DNA from: Chloroflexota bacterium | Lineage (GTDB): Bacteria; Chloroflexota; Anaerolineae; Anaerolineales; Villigracilaceae | Direction: 5' to 3' | Length of the DNA: 64,000 nt | Assembly (NCBI GenBank): GCA_021787595.1 | Contig: JAJYLQ010000012.1 | Location: 60,854-124,853, forward strand | Part shown: positions 18,194 through 26,431 of the stretch, piece by piece | Layout of the letters: each line of letters opens with the position of its first letter | Numbering within the stretch: the first letter of the stretch is position 1 | The notes under the pieces: model-generated | Databases searched by the model: none | What the model was told of the DNA's origin: nothing | The model's input: only the letters and a program-made list of their open reading frames with translations | Made by a program: the position numbers and the translations under genes

Positions 18194-20209
18194 TCAGGTA
18201 CCCGCGCGGCAGAGTCTGATCGCTTCTTCGCGCGCTTTGCCCTGCGCGACGATGACAAGCACATCGCCCGCGCGGACAGCCGTGTCACCGCGCGGGACGA
18301 TGACTTTCGAGCCGTGCCGGATGGATGCAATCACACAATCTTTTGGAAAAGGAATTTCCCTCATTTTCTTTCCGACGATTTGCGACTCAGCGTTGACGAC
18401 CACATCGGTTACTTCGACCCGATCCGGCACGATGGCATCGAGGCGCACATTTCCTTCGAGATGGCGTTTTTCGGTGCGGCGCGTCAGCGCAAGGTTGTAG
18501 GCGTGGATGACATCCGCGCGCCGCAGAACGCCAAGCAATTTTTGTTTGTCTTCGCGCGAGACGACCGGCAATCGTCCGATATCGCGTTCGCTCATGCGGC
18601 GCAGCGCGGCAGACAAAGTTTCATCGGGAAACGCCGTCAGGATGTCGCGCGTATAAATTTCTTCCACCTTGACTTCCTTGTTTTCAGCCCGGTCAATATC
18701 CTGCAGCGAAAGAACGCCGGCCAGCTTTCCGCGCGCGTTGACGACCGGCAGGCCGTGACGCCGCGCCTTTTCCAGGAGACCGGCGGCTCTTTCCAACGAA
18801 TCCGATACGCGTATCGCGGTCGTATCCTGCCGCATCACTTCGCCGACGGCGATTCCGTCGAGGACTTCCACATCGCGGCCGCGGTCGAGGCGAATGCCAT
18901 GACGCGCCAGACCGATCCCGTAAACCGAATCGCGCTGGATGCGCTGCGAGATCAACAAGCTGACCGCCACCGAAAACATCAGCGGCAGAATGATGCGATA
19001 GTCGTTTGTCAATTCAAAAAGAAGGATGACAGCCGTGAGCGGCGCGCGGACGGCTCCCGCCAAAACAGCCGCCATCCCGACCAGCGCGAAGGCGCGTGGA
19101 TCAATTCCAAGTCCGGGAAAAAGACGCGCTGCGGCGATGCCGAATGCGCCGCCCAACGCGGCGCCGGTGAACAACGATGGTGCGAAGACGCCGCCTTTGA
19201 ATCCGCTGCCGAGGCTCAACGGCGTGAGAATCAATTTGGCGAGGACCAACACGAACAGCAGCCAGAATGTGAAATCGTTTTTGATCAGGATTTCCTGTAT
19301 GGAGCTGTAACCCGTACCAAGAACCTGTGGGATGAACAGCGCGGCAATTCCGAGCAGCAGGCCAGCAGTTGCAGGCTTGACCCAATCTGCCACTTTCCAT
19401 GAGGCATAAAAATCCTGAAGCTTATAAAGCAAATTCGCGTACAAAGCCGAAAGCGGCCCGGCGATCAAACCCAGCAGAAGATAAAGCGGCAGTTCCCAGA
19501 TTGAATGGAATTCATAAGCCGGGACCGCAAAGGCAGGCGCGCTGCCCGAAACAGCCTGCGTGAAAACAGAAGAAACCACAGCCGATACCAGGATCAACCA
19601 CAACGTGTTCCCGCTGATTTCCCCGAGGATCAATTCGAGCGCAAAGAAAACGCCCGCAATGGGCGCATTGAATGCGGCAGCAATGGCCGCGCCGGCTCCT
19701 GCCGCAACCAGCGTCTTGATTCTTTCATCCGTCAGGTGAAGCACCTGTCCCAGCATGGATGCAAAATTAGCCCCGATCTGTACTGCCGGATCTTCAGGTC
19801 CAACAGAAGCGCCTGCGCCAAGTGAAAGAGCCGAAGCGACAGCCTTGACCGGCGCGTTCTGGTAGAACAGGCGTCCGCCCGACAAGGCGACGGACTGCAT
19901 AACGGCGGCGGTGCCGTGTACTTTCTCTTCACGCAGAAAAAAATGGTTGAATAATCCGACAATGAGTCCGCCAGCGATCGGAATGATGACGATGGTCCAT
20001 TTCCCGACTTGCGCCATCCATCTGCCTGCGGTATCGAACATGACGGATTGAAGAAAGTTGTAGGTTAATTTAAATAACCAGACGCCGATTCCGCTTCCCA
20101 GCCCCACGAGAATTGCAAGTGTAACCAGCAATAAAGTTTGCGACGTCTTAATGGCTTTGAAGATGTCCCCTGTATTTGCAAGAATCGATGTGTAGAGTTT
20201 TTTTATCAT
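18194..20209 (-). CDS. ClC-type chloride channel/transporter with CBS and RCK_C domains
   Basis: This 671-residue membrane protein carries the ClC selectivity motif as SLGAGASVGPEDPAVQIGA (about 130-148) and GSGFKGGVFAPSLFTGAALGG (about 352-372). After about 440 membrane residues come two CBS domains (roughly 445-575) and a C-terminal RCK_C/TrkA-C-like domain (about 585-671, IASIRHGSKVIVPRGDTAVRAGD). It moves Cl-, probably as a Cl-/H+ exchanger or channel. The soluble domains suggest regulation by nucleotide or another ligand. The GPEDP sequence differs from the standard GREGP. Confidence 0.92.
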   Translation of the reverse strand: MIKKLYTSILANTGDIFKAIKTSQTLLLVTLAILVGLGSGIGVWLFKLTYNFLQSVMFDTAGRWMAQVGKWTIVIIPIAGGLIVGLFNHFFLREEKVHGTAAVMQSVALSGGRLFYQNAPVKAVASALSLGAGASVGPEDPAVQIGANFASMLGQVLHLTDERIKTLVAAGAGAAIAAAFNAPIAGVFFALELILGEISGNTLWLILVSAVVSSVFTQAVSGSAPAFAVPAYEFHSIWELPLYLLLGLIAGPLSALYANLLYKLQDFYASWKVADWVKPATAGLLLGIAALFIPQVLGTGYSSIQEILIKNDFTFWLLFVLVLAKLILTPLSLGSGFKGGVFAPSLFTGAALGGAFGIAAARLFPGLGIDPRAFALVGMAAVLAGAVRAPLTAVILLFELTNDYRIILPLMFSVAVSLLISQRIQRDSVYGIGLARHGIRLDRGRDVEVLDGIAVGEVMRQDTTAIRVSDSLERAAGLLEKARRHGLPVVNARGKLAGVLSLQDIDRAENKEVKVEEIYTRDILTAFPDETLSAALRRMSERDIGRLPVVSREDKQKLLGVLRRADVIHAYNLALTRRTEKRHLEGNVRLDAIVPDRVEVTDVVVNAESQIVGKKMREIPFPKDCVIASIRHGSKVIVPRGDTAVRAGDVLVIVAQGKAREEAIRLCRAGT

Positions 20210-20223
20210 TGTCCTAAACAGCG

Positions 20224-20254
20224 AAGAGCGCGGAGAGTGATTTCTCTGCGCTCT
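20224..20254. repeat. imperfect hairpin between scpA and the clc gene
   Basis: AGAGCGC...GCGCTCT arms with an inner GGAG/CTCT pair lie in the 49-bp gap. A T-rich tract follows only on the + strand, where there is no gene to terminate. It is therefore listed as a repeat. Confidence 0.4.
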
Positions 20255-20258
20255 TTAT

Positions 20259-21029
20259 TTACTCGAATTCCAGTTCCAGGTCCTCGTCATCGCCCCACTC
20301 TTCGAGCCGATCAATCTCGATGTCGCTGAAGAGACCTTCCTGGTGCGCCTGGACGCGATAACGTTTGACCAGTTCGAGAAGCGCCAGAAAAGTCACGACG
20401 ATTTCAAGCCGCGTCGCTTTATCGCCAACCAATGCGCGGAAGGACGCGCGCTGCAATTGTTTGAGCGTTTTGGAGATCAAATCAATTTTCTCGCGGATGG
20501 TGATTTTCGGCGCAGCGATGACGGTTCCAAGCGACTGCTTTTCCGCGCCTTTTGCAAACGCCGATTGCGCCGCGGCGACCAAAGCTTCCAGCGTGAGTCC
20601 CGATAAATCGAGCTTCGCTTCCACTTTCGGCGGCGGCGCGACGCGCAGGTACGTCCGCAGGCTGGCTTGCTGGCGCGCGTCCAGCCATCCGCCGATCTCT
20701 TTGAATCGTTTGTAGAGTTTGAGCTGATCCACCAGCGACTGGCCGACGTCTTCCTCGCCCGGTTCGCGCGCGGGCGGGCGCGGCAGCAACGCTTCGGATT
20801 TGATTTGCAGCAGCTTTGCGGCAATAACAAGAAAGGCTGAGATTTCGTCGGCGTGAAGTTGATCGAGGCTGTGGATGTACGCCAGATATTGATCGGTGAC
20901 CATCGCCAGCGACACCGTTGTAATGTCGAGTTCGGTGCGCTCGATGAGATCGAGCAACAGATCGAGCGGTCCCTCATAAACAGGCGTATGAACAGTGTAG
21001 TTGGTTTGGCGTCCGAGCAGGTTTTCCAC
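20259..21029 (-). CDS. scpA: segregation and condensation protein A
   Basis: A 256-residue kleisin subunit of the bacterial SMC complex. The N-terminal [35 protein letters not shown] region is the conserved SMC-neck binding domain, a variable middle follows, and the C-terminal winged helix ([27 protein letters not shown]) binds the SMC head. Length fits. ScpB is not adjacent. The clc gene follows 49 nt downstream on the same strand with an unrelated function. Confidence 0.93.
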   Translation of the reverse strand: MENLLGRQTNYTVHTPVYEGPLDLLLDLIERTELDITTVSLAMVTDQYLAYIHSLDQLHADEISAFLVIAAKLLQIKSEALLPRPPAREPGEEDVGQSLVDQLKLYKRFKEIGGWLDARQQASLRTYLRVAPPPKVEAKLDLSGLTLEALVAAAQSAFAKGAEKQSLGTVIAAPKITIREKIDLISKTLKQLQRASFRALVGDKATRLEIVVTFLALLELVKRYRVQAHQEGLFSDIEIDRLEEWGDDEDLELEFE

Positions 21030-21131
21030 GGCGGGCGAATTATATCATCGTCATCATCGCGCTCCCGAAGAACATCGGGGCGATGTGAGCGGAGGCTGAG
21101 CATTGTCGAAGCGCGTTTAATCCATGACGGT

Positions 21132-21137
21132 TATAAT
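21132..21137 (+). promoter_or_regulatory. -10 box of moaC
   Basis: Consensus TATAAT ends 6 nt before the moaC ATG at 21144 and there is no Shine-Dalgarno. The implied transcript starts at or next to the ATG. Confidence 0.5.
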
Positions 21138-21143
21138 TTATCC

Positions 21144-21623
21144 ATGCCAACCAAACTAACTCATCTCGATGAAACCGGGCGCGCCCACATGGTGGACGTC
21201 GGTAATAAACCGGATACAGAACGCGTCGCAATTGCAAAAGGCGAAGTCCGCATGAAGAAAGCGACGTTCGATTTGATCCGCGACGGGCAGATCAAGAAAG
21301 GTGACGTGTTGACCGTGGCGCAGATCGCAGGCATCAGCGCGTCAAAACGGACCTCGGAGCTGATCCCGTTATGTCATCCGATTCCGCTCACCAACATTGA
21401 CGTGGCCCTCGCCCTCGATGAATCCCTGCCGGGAGTCATTATCACCGCCACCGCGAAATCCGTTGGCAAAACCGGCGTCGAAATGGAAGCGCTGACCGCG
21501 GTCTCCGTCGCGGCGCTGACGGTTTATGACATGGCGAAAGCCGCCGAGAAGACCATGCATATTCAAAATATTCGATTGGTTGAAAAGCACGGCGGCAAAT
21601 CGGGTGATATTGTGAATGAATAA
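21144..21623 (+). CDS. moaC: cyclic pyranopterin monophosphate synthase
   Basis: This 159-residue enzyme makes cyclic pyranopterin monophosphate from the MoaA product in molybdopterin synthesis. It has the typical N-terminus [14 protein letters not shown], the core [16 protein letters not shown] (about 70-85) and [27 protein letters not shown] (about 108-134). ATG 21144 is chosen because a -10 box lies immediately upstream and the preceding reading frame is antisense to scpA. It heads a moaC-moaD-moaE group; moaA is not in this window. Confidence 0.95.
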   Translation: MPTKLTHLDETGRAHMVDVGNKPDTERVAIAKGEVRMKKATFDLIRDGQIKKGDVLTVAQIAGISASKRTSELIPLCHPIPLTNIDVALALDESLPGVIITATAKSVGKTGVEMEALTAVSVAALTVYDMAKAAEKTMHIQNIRLVEKHGGKSGDIVNE

Positions 21624-21633
21624 ATATTCGTCG

Positions 21634-21655
21634 GGGCGGACCTGCGTGTCCGCCC
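21634..21655. repeat. perfect 8-bp-stem hairpin repeat
   Basis: GGGCGGAC, a 6-nt loop, GTCCGCCC. It lies in the moaC-moaD gap and is immediately followed by a second inverted repeat. Confidence 0.75.
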
Positions 21656-21660
21656 GCGAT

Positions 21661-21716
21661 AGGGGCACAGCGGAACGAGGCAAGACAACCATCTTTATTT
21701 TCTTCGCTGTGCCCCT
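21661..21716. repeat. 56-bp element with perfect 12-bp inverted ends
   Basis: AGGGGCACAGCG and CGCTGTGCCCCT flank an AT-rich 32-nt centre between moaC and moaD. It is probably another small mobile repeat rather than a terminator, since moaD follows within 20 nt. Confidence 0.7.
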
Positions 21717-21734
21717 GCGAATTAATGAGGAACA

Positions 21735-21983
21735 ATGAATCACATAAAGGTATTGTTATTTGCTACATTGCGCGACCGCGCCGGGACAAAATCTCTCGAA
21801 ATGGAAATTCCTGATCGCGCCACCGTGCAGGGATTGAAGGATCAAATCGGGCGCGATTATCCCAATCTAAAGGAAGCCATGGGAACCGTTTTGATTTCCA
21901 TCAACCGCGAATACGCGTTCGACGAAGCCATCGTCCCGCAAAACGCGGAAGTGGCGATGTTCCCGCCGGTGAGCGGCGGATGA
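21735..21983 (+). CDS. moaD: molybdopterin synthase sulfur-carrier subunit
   Basis: An 82-residue ubiquitin-like protein ending in VSGG. The C-terminal Gly is adenylylated and then thiocarboxylated to donate sulfur to precursor Z. The family core FATLRDRAG and the FPPVSGG tail are present. GAGGAA precedes the ATG. It forms the heterotetrameric synthase with MoaE, encoded 48 nt downstream. Confidence 0.92.
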   Translation: MNHIKVLLFATLRDRAGTKSLEMEIPDRATVQGLKDQIGRDYPNLKEAMGTVLISINREYAFDEAIVPQNAEVAMFPPVSGG

Positions 21984-22031
21984 TTGATTCCCAATTCCGA
22001 TTATCGAATAACGAGGATTGTTTTTTCCAAC

Positions 22032-22535
22032 ATGCAGCCTTCAAACTTTCCAACTTTTTTTTCGATCACCGAATCCGAACTGGATTTGAACGACCTGCTC
22101 GCGAAAATCACGCTGCCGTCCACCGGCGCGGCGGCGATTTTTGCCGGCATGGTGCGCGGCGAAACGTCTCGATGGCGCCGTGGGCGCCACCCAGCGCAGG
22201 CCAAGCGCGGCGAGGCACACGAAACGGCGTTCCTCGAATACGAAGCGTATGTCCCGATGGCCGAAGCGAAGATGAAGCAGGTGGCCGAGGAAATCCGCGA
22301 GCGCTGGCCGAGCATTGAAGGAATCGCGATTGTCCAGCGCATCGGCAAACTTTATCCGCAAACGCCAACGGTGTTGATCGCTTGCACCGCCGCGCACCGC
22401 GACACCGGCGTTTTCGACGCGGCGCGCTACGGCATTGACCGCTTGAAAGAGATCGTCCCAATCTGGAAAAAAGAAGTCGGCCCGAACGGCGAGTTTTGGG
22501 TCGAAGGCGAGTACATTCCAAAGCCGGGGGAATGA
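22032..22535 (+). CDS. moaE: molybdopterin synthase catalytic subunit, with repeat-derived insertion
   Basis: The 167-residue catalytic subunit converts precursor Z to molybdopterin with MoaD. AAAIFAGMVRG, LEYEAYVPMAEAKM, VQRIGKL and IPIWKKE-like (IVPIWKKEVGPNGEFWVEG) motifs are present, with the catalytic Lys pair. Between VRG and LEYEAY, about 16 extra residues (TSRWRRGRHPAQAKRGEAH region) are encoded around the palindrome 22173-22189. Typical MoaE has a much shorter loop here. ATG 22032 is chosen over TTG 21984; the leader is repeat-like. The end overlaps the next gene by ATGA. Confidence 0.9.
   Translation: MQPSNFPTFFSITESELDLNDLLAKITLPSTGAAAIFAGMVRGETSRWRRGRHPAQAKRGEAHETAFLEYEAYVPMAEAKMKQVAEEIRERWPSIEGIAIVQRIGKLYPQTPTVLIACTAAHRDTGVFDAARYGIDRLKEIVPIWKKEVGPNGEFWVEGEYIPKPGE
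22173..22189. repeat. GGCGCC palindrome inside moaE
   Basis: TGGCGCC, GTG, GGCGCCA: a perfect 7-bp hairpin in the extra segment of moaE (about 22168-22219). Reading frame is maintained. Confidence 0.6.
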
Positions 22536-23581
22536 TGAAAATCGTTTGTCTCAATTGCGGACGCCCATATCCAGAGACCGGCGTGCCTTATCAATGTCCA
22601 ACCTGCGGCGGGCTTTATGATGTTGAACCTTTGACCTCTGACCTTCAACCTTCAACTTTAAACCAACTGGTTTCACTGGGCGAAGGCAATACTCCATTAA
22701 TTTCCGCCAAAGCCTTCAGGCGCGAAGTATATTTCAAATGCGAATATGCCAATCCAACCGGTTCCTTTAAGGATCGAGGTACAGCGACTCTTTCTTCTTT
22801 CCTTCTTTCACGTGGTGTAACTGAAGCAATAGAAGACTCTTCTGGCAATGCAGGTGCGTCGTTCGCGGCATACGCGGCGCGCGCGGGAATCAAGGCGCGG
22901 GTCTACGTTCCTGAATCTGCATCGGGGCCAAAGCGGCAGCAAATCGAAATGTATGGTGCGGAAGTGATTCCCGTTCCGGGGCCGCGCTCGAATGCGGCGG
23001 AGGCCGTCCGTAAAGCCGCGCAGGCTGGAATGGTTTATGCCAGCCACGCGTATCTGCCGTTCAATCTCCCGGGTTATGCAACCTGTGCCTATGAAATCGT
23101 CGAGCAGCTTGGAGGCGCGCCTGGCGCAGTTGTGCTTCCCGCGGGTCAAGGCGGATTGTTGCTCGGCATGGCCCGCGGCTTTCGAGCTTTGATGCGCGCC
23201 GGAAAAATTGATAAAATGCCGGTCATCCTTGGAGTCCAGGCTTCTGCGTGCGCGCCGCTGGCAGCTTTATTTTCGATGGGCATAACGGGATTGAATTTTG
23301 TCACGGAAGGCGCGACCCTCGCGGAGGGAGTCCGCGTCCGCACGCCGCTGCGCGCGAAAGCCATCGTGGAGATCACGCGTGAAAGCGGAGGCCGCTTCAC
23401 GTCGGTGGATGAAGCGTTTATCCTGTCCGGGCGTGACGCGTTAGCACGTCTGGGGTTTTATGTAGAGCCAACGTCCGCGCTGGTTTGGCGGGCAATGGAG
23501 GAAACATTACCAGAGCTGCCGAATCCCGTTGTGGCTGTGTTGACGGGGTCCGGTTATAAATTTGCAGCTAAAAAGGATTGA
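22532..23581 (+). CDS. threonine synthase-like PLP enzyme with N-terminal zinc ribbon
   Basis: A 349-residue fold-type II PLP enzyme. Cys6, Cys9, Cys22 and Cys25 (CLNCG...CPTCGG) form a zinc ribbon as in many threonine synthases; Lys80 in NPTGSFKDRG binds PLP; SSGNAGASFAAYAAR is the phosphate-binding segment. Threonine synthase converts O-phosphohomoserine to threonine, but a related beta-replacing enzyme is possible. The stretch VEPLTSDLQPSTLNQLV (31-47) is encoded by a repeated CTTCAACCTTCAACTTT word and may be inserted. It overlaps moaE by 4 nt, which is unusual for either pathway. Confidence 0.8.
   Translation: MMKIVCLNCGRPYPETGVPYQCPTCGGLYDVEPLTSDLQPSTLNQLVSLGEGNTPLISAKAFRREVYFKCEYANPTGSFKDRGTATLSSFLLSRGVTEAIEDSSGNAGASFAAYAARAGIKARVYVPESASGPKRQQIEMYGAEVIPVPGPRSNAAEAVRKAAQAGMVYASHAYLPFNLPGYATCAYEIVEQLGGAPGAVVLPAGQGGLLLGMARGFRALMRAGKIDKMPVILGVQASACAPLAALFSMGITGLNFVTEGATLAEGVRVRTPLRAKAIVEITRESGGRFTSVDEAFILSGRDALARLGFYVEPTSALVWRAMEETLPELPNPVVAVLTGSGYKFAAKKD
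22621..22671. repeat. short-word array inside the threonine synthase-like gene
   Basis: Tandem variants of GACCTTCAACCTTCAAC lie between the zinc ribbon and the catalytic domain, in frame. Confidence 0.5.
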
Positions 23582-23590
23582 GGAGCAGAT

Positions 23591-24826
23591 ATGGAACGGA
23601 TTGTGATCACCGGCATGGGGACCGTCAACCCGCTTGGATTGGGTGTGGAGGAAACGTGGAAGAATCTGGTCAACGGTGTTTCGGGCGTTGGACCGATCAC
23701 GCAGTTCGATCATTCGAATTTGCTGGTACATATTGCCTGCGAAGTAAAAAACTTCGACCCTGAAAAATTCATGGATAGCAAGGAGGCACGCCGCCGCGAT
23801 CGTTTTGAACAACTCGCAACCGTCGCGGCCAATCAGGCGATTGTCAGCGCGGGACTCGAGGTGACGGAAGCCAACGCACATCGAATTGGGATCGTCGTTT
23901 CATCGGCGATCGGCGGATTGAAATCCATTGCAGACGCCGTGCTGACCAATGATAAAGAAGGCCCGCGGCGTGTCAGCCCGTTTTTGATTCCGATGCTGAT
24001 GGCGAATGGCGGCGCTGGTTTGGTCGCGATCGATCACGGAATCAAAGGCCCGTGCTTCTCGGTCGCGTCGGCGTGCGCGTCGGGCGCGGATGGAATCGGC
24101 ATGGCATTCATGATGCTCAGATCAGGCATGATCGATATCGCGCTGGCGGGTGCGTCGGAAGCTGTCGTGACTTCAGTCGGCGTCGCGGCGTTCGACCGCG
24201 TCGGCGCGATGTCGCGCCGCAACGATGATTATTCGATGACGCCCCAGCCGTTCGATAAGAACCGCGACGGACTCGTGATGGGCGAAGGCGCGGCGGTTCT
24301 CGCGCTGGAAACCGAATCCCATGCCAAGGCGCGCGGCGCGAATATCCTGGCTGAACTTGCCGGCTACGGCGCAACGGCGGACGCGTTCCACGTCACTCAG
24401 CCGCATGAAAATGGCGAAGGCGGCGCGGCCGCGATCCGGCAGGCATTGGCGTCCGCTCATGCAAATCGTGAAGACGTTGGTTATATCAGCGCACATGGAA
24501 CGGGCACGCAGTTGAACGATCAGTCTGAGACGCGCGCGGTCAAAGGTGCGTTCGGCGAGTTGGCACATAAAATCCCGATTTCGTCCACCAAGTCCATGAC
24601 CGGACACATGATGGGCGCGACCGGTGCATTGGAAGCTATCATTTGTGTTCAAACAGTCCGCGAGGGAATCTTGCCGCCGACGATTCATTATCAGACACCT
24701 GACCCTGAATGCGATCTGGATGTGATTCCGAACCAGGCGCGCGAGAAGAAGATCAATTTTGCCATCAGCAACGCGTTTGGATTCGGCGGCCACAACGCGG
24801 TATTGGCAGTGAGAAAGTACCAGTAG
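23591..24826 (+). CDS. fabF: beta-ketoacyl-ACP synthase II
   Basis: The 411-residue condensing enzyme of fatty acid elongation. The nucleophile Cys162 lies in VASACASGADG, and the two catalytic histidines in ISAHGTGTQLND (about 302) and KSMTGHMMGATGA (about 338). Length and ending FGFGGHNAVLAVRKY are typical. GAGGAG precedes the ATG. It follows the threonine synthase-like gene by 9 nt and may be co-transcribed. Its stop TAG begins a CAGTGATCAGTAAGCAGTG-type word array. No acpP or fabG lies nearby. Confidence 0.93.
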   Translation: MERIVITGMGTVNPLGLGVEETWKNLVNGVSGVGPITQFDHSNLLVHIACEVKNFDPEKFMDSKEARRRDRFEQLATVAANQAIVSAGLEVTEANAHRIGIVVSSAIGGLKSIADAVLTNDKEGPRRVSPFLIPMLMANGGAGLVAIDHGIKGPCFSVASACASGADGIGMAFMMLRSGMIDIALAGASEAVVTSVGVAAFDRVGAMSRRNDDYSMTPQPFDKNRDGLVMGEGAAVLALETESHAKARGANILAELAGYGATADAFHVTQPHENGEGGAAAIRQALASAHANREDVGYISAHGTGTQLNDQSETRAVKGAFGELAHKIPISSTKSMTGHMMGATGALEAIICVQTVREGILPPTIHYQTPDPECDLDVIPNQAREKKINFAISNAFGFGGHNAVLAVRKYQ

Positions 24827-24862
24827 GCAGTGATCAGTAAGCAGTGGGCAGTGGGCTGTGAA
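24822..24862. repeat. CAGTGATCAGTAAGCAGTG word array following the fabF stop
   Basis: The word (C)AGTGATCAGTAAGCAGTGGGCAG is repeated with variation from the fabF stop codon onward. The same family is seen at 36617-36655, 37584-37612 and 56775-56803. Confidence 0.6.
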
Positions 24863-24883
24863 AGAGGAGAAGCGCCATGAACC

Positions 24884-25126
24884 ATGAAAAAGGAAGGCAA
24901 GTCGAAAGGCAGACTTGCTTTGGATACGCTTTTGACTTTGTGTGGACAAAACACTTATGACCGTGAAGCCCTTACGAAACTCTTGATACAGAAAGACATC
25001 ATTACTGAGGACGAACTGGATGCAGCCATGCAGGAAGCTTATGAAAGAAACATTTCCCCCGCTGAATGGGCGCGACGAAGCATCAATCCAGGAGACAATG
25101 AAGCTTTGAATGCATTCTTTGAATAA
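24884..25126 (+). CDS. small hypothetical protein
   Basis: An 80-residue acidic/basic protein without membrane segments, predicted mostly helical (EALTKLLIQKDIITEDELDAAMQEAYERN). Family not recognised. AGGAG lies 13-17 nt upstream with another ATG in a different frame between them, so translation strength is uncertain. It lies between fabF and rplS on the same strand. Codon use resembles its neighbours, which supports a real gene, but no function can be suggested. Confidence 0.5.
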   Translation: MKKEGKSKGRLALDTLLTLCGQNTYDREALTKLLIQKDIITEDELDAAMQEAYERNISPAEWARRSINPGDNEALNAFFE

Positions 25127-25180
25127 CGATCAACTTTTTTCTTTGCGTTTATTTGCCGGGATTGGCGGGCGAATCTCGCC

Positions 25181-25209
25181 TTGTGCCTTGCACGAAGCCA
25201 TGCTATAAT
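25181..25209 (+). promoter_or_regulatory. rplS promoter
   Basis: Extended -10 TGC-TATAAT (25204-25209) with TTGTGC (25181-25186) 17 nt upstream. The implied leader of about 60 nt contains a TTGAGCTTGTCGAA repeat word. Confidence 0.6.
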
Positions 25210-25277
25210 CCGCCCGCTAAAAACGAAACCCGCTGGGTTGAGCTTGTCGAAACCAAACCAAGTTAGGAAGAACGAAA

Positions 25278-25625
25278 ATGGCAGACCTGTTGAAGGCCGT
25301 CGAGGCCAGGAAAAACGAAAAAATTCCGGAATTACAGCCGGGCGATACAGTTAATGTGCATACGAAGATCAAGGAAGGTGACCGCGAGCGCATCCAGGAA
25401 TTCAAAGGTACCGTGATCCGCTTGCGCAAAGGCGGCAACGAAGCATCCTTCACCGTTCGCCGGGTGGCCTCCAATGGCATCGGCGTGGAGCGCACTTTCC
25501 TGCTTCGCTCGCCCCGCGTCGACAAAGTCGTTGTCGAGCGGCATAACAAAGTCCGCCGCGCGCAGCTTTATTTCATGCGCGGCCGCACGGGCAAATCCGC
25601 TCGCCTCAAGCAGAAGTTCGAATAG
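25278..25625 (+). CDS. rplS: 50S ribosomal protein L19
   Basis: A 115-residue ribosomal protein at the 30S/50S interface. Family landmarks are present: [51 protein letters not shown] and a basic C-terminus [21 protein letters not shown] precedes the ATG. It has its own promoter upstream and an intrinsic terminator 15 nt after the stop, so it is a single-gene transcript here. The usual rimM-trmD neighbours are absent. Confidence 0.97.
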   Translation: MADLLKAVEARKNEKIPELQPGDTVNVHTKIKEGDRERIQEFKGTVIRLRKGGNEASFTVRRVASNGIGVERTFLLRSPRVDKVVVERHNKVRRAQLYFMRGRTGKSARLKQKFE

Positions 25626-25639
25626 GAGCAAACCCGCAG

Positions 25640-25669
25640 CCCTAAAGGTCAAAGCCTTTAGGGTTTTTT
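25640..25669 (+). terminator. rho-independent terminator of rplS
   Basis: CCCTAAAGG, a 6-nt loop, CCTTTAGGG, then six T. A textbook intrinsic terminator. Confidence 0.95.
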
Positions 25670-25676
25670 GATTGAC

Positions 25677-26393
25677 ATGACAAAGCCTTTGATCGGTATT
25701 ACAACAAATCACGGCACGAATGCTTTTGGACAAACCACCATCTGGCTGATGCAGGCGTATGTCCAAGCCATTGTGCAAGCCGATGGCGTGCCGGTTCTCA
25801 TTCCGTCTTTGATCGCGAATGACGGATGGGATGCGGTCTATGCCCGCCTCGATGGGATTCTCTTCACGGGCGGCGGCGACATTTCCCTCGATCATTTCGC
25901 GGGCGAGCCGCATCCCCGCATAGACGACGTGGACCCGGCGCGGGATTCCGTCGAATTGAATTTGCTCCACGCTGCGGCCTCGGAGGGCAAACCGTTCCTC
26001 GGCATTTGCCGCGGCTGTCAATTGATCAACGTTGGCCTCGGCGGGACGCTTTACACGCACCTCCCCGATCAAATGCCGAATGCGCTCGATCATTCGTATC
26101 CCGGCAACCTGCGGACGGTTTTGGTTCACGAAGTCAAGATCGAAGAAGGCACGCGCGTCGCTGACGTTTTAGGCGAGCCGATTGTCAAAGTCAACAGCCA
26201 TCATCATCAGGGGTTGAAAGACATCGCGCCGAGTCTGCGCGTGGCTGGTCATGCACCGGATGGACTGGTCGAAGCGATTGAATTGCCGGACCATCCGTTT
26301 GGTATGGCTGTCCAATGGCACCCAGAATGGCTGACAGATCAACAGCCGACAAGAAATTTATTCAAGAAATTCGTAGAAGCATCAGGAAAGTAA
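25677..26393 (+). CDS. gamma-glutamyl-gamma-aminobutyrate hydrolase family protein (class I GATase-like)
   Basis: The 238-residue hydrolase has the triad of class I glutamine amidotransferases: Cys111 in FLGICRGCQLINV, and His plus Glu in MAVQWHPEW (about 219-227). SHHHQGLKDI is typical of the PuuD/peptidase C26 group, which cleaves gamma-glutamyl bonds in polyamine breakdown. ATG 25677 is the first good start after the rplS terminator; no Shine-Dalgarno is visible, and a TTG at 25668 is the alternative. No polyamine genes are adjacent, so the substrate is open. Confidence 0.85.
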   Translation: MTKPLIGITTNHGTNAFGQTTIWLMQAYVQAIVQADGVPVLIPSLIANDGWDAVYARLDGILFTGGGDISLDHFAGEPHPRIDDVDPARDSVELNLLHAAASEGKPFLGICRGCQLINVGLGGTLYTHLPDQMPNALDHSYPGNLRTVLVHEVKIEEGTRVADVLGEPIVKVNSHHHQGLKDIAPSLRVAGHAPDGLVEAIELPDHPFGMAVQWHPEWLTDQQPTRNLFKKFVEASGK

Positions 26394-26431
26394 AACAAAA
26401 CGGCTGAGATCAATGTTGAAAGAGACCAACA

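Noticed and set aside
17927..19402. 491-codon + strand frame
   Set aside because: It is antisense to the well-supported ClC gene; its composition (His/Gln/Arg rich) is typical of a shadow frame.
20224..20254. Hairpin considered as scpA terminator
   Set aside because: The T-rich tract lies on the wrong strand for scpA, so it is kept only as a repeat.
25332..26129. 265-codon minus-strand frame across rplS and the GATase-like gene
   Set aside because: It spans the rplS terminator and two real genes on the other strand.
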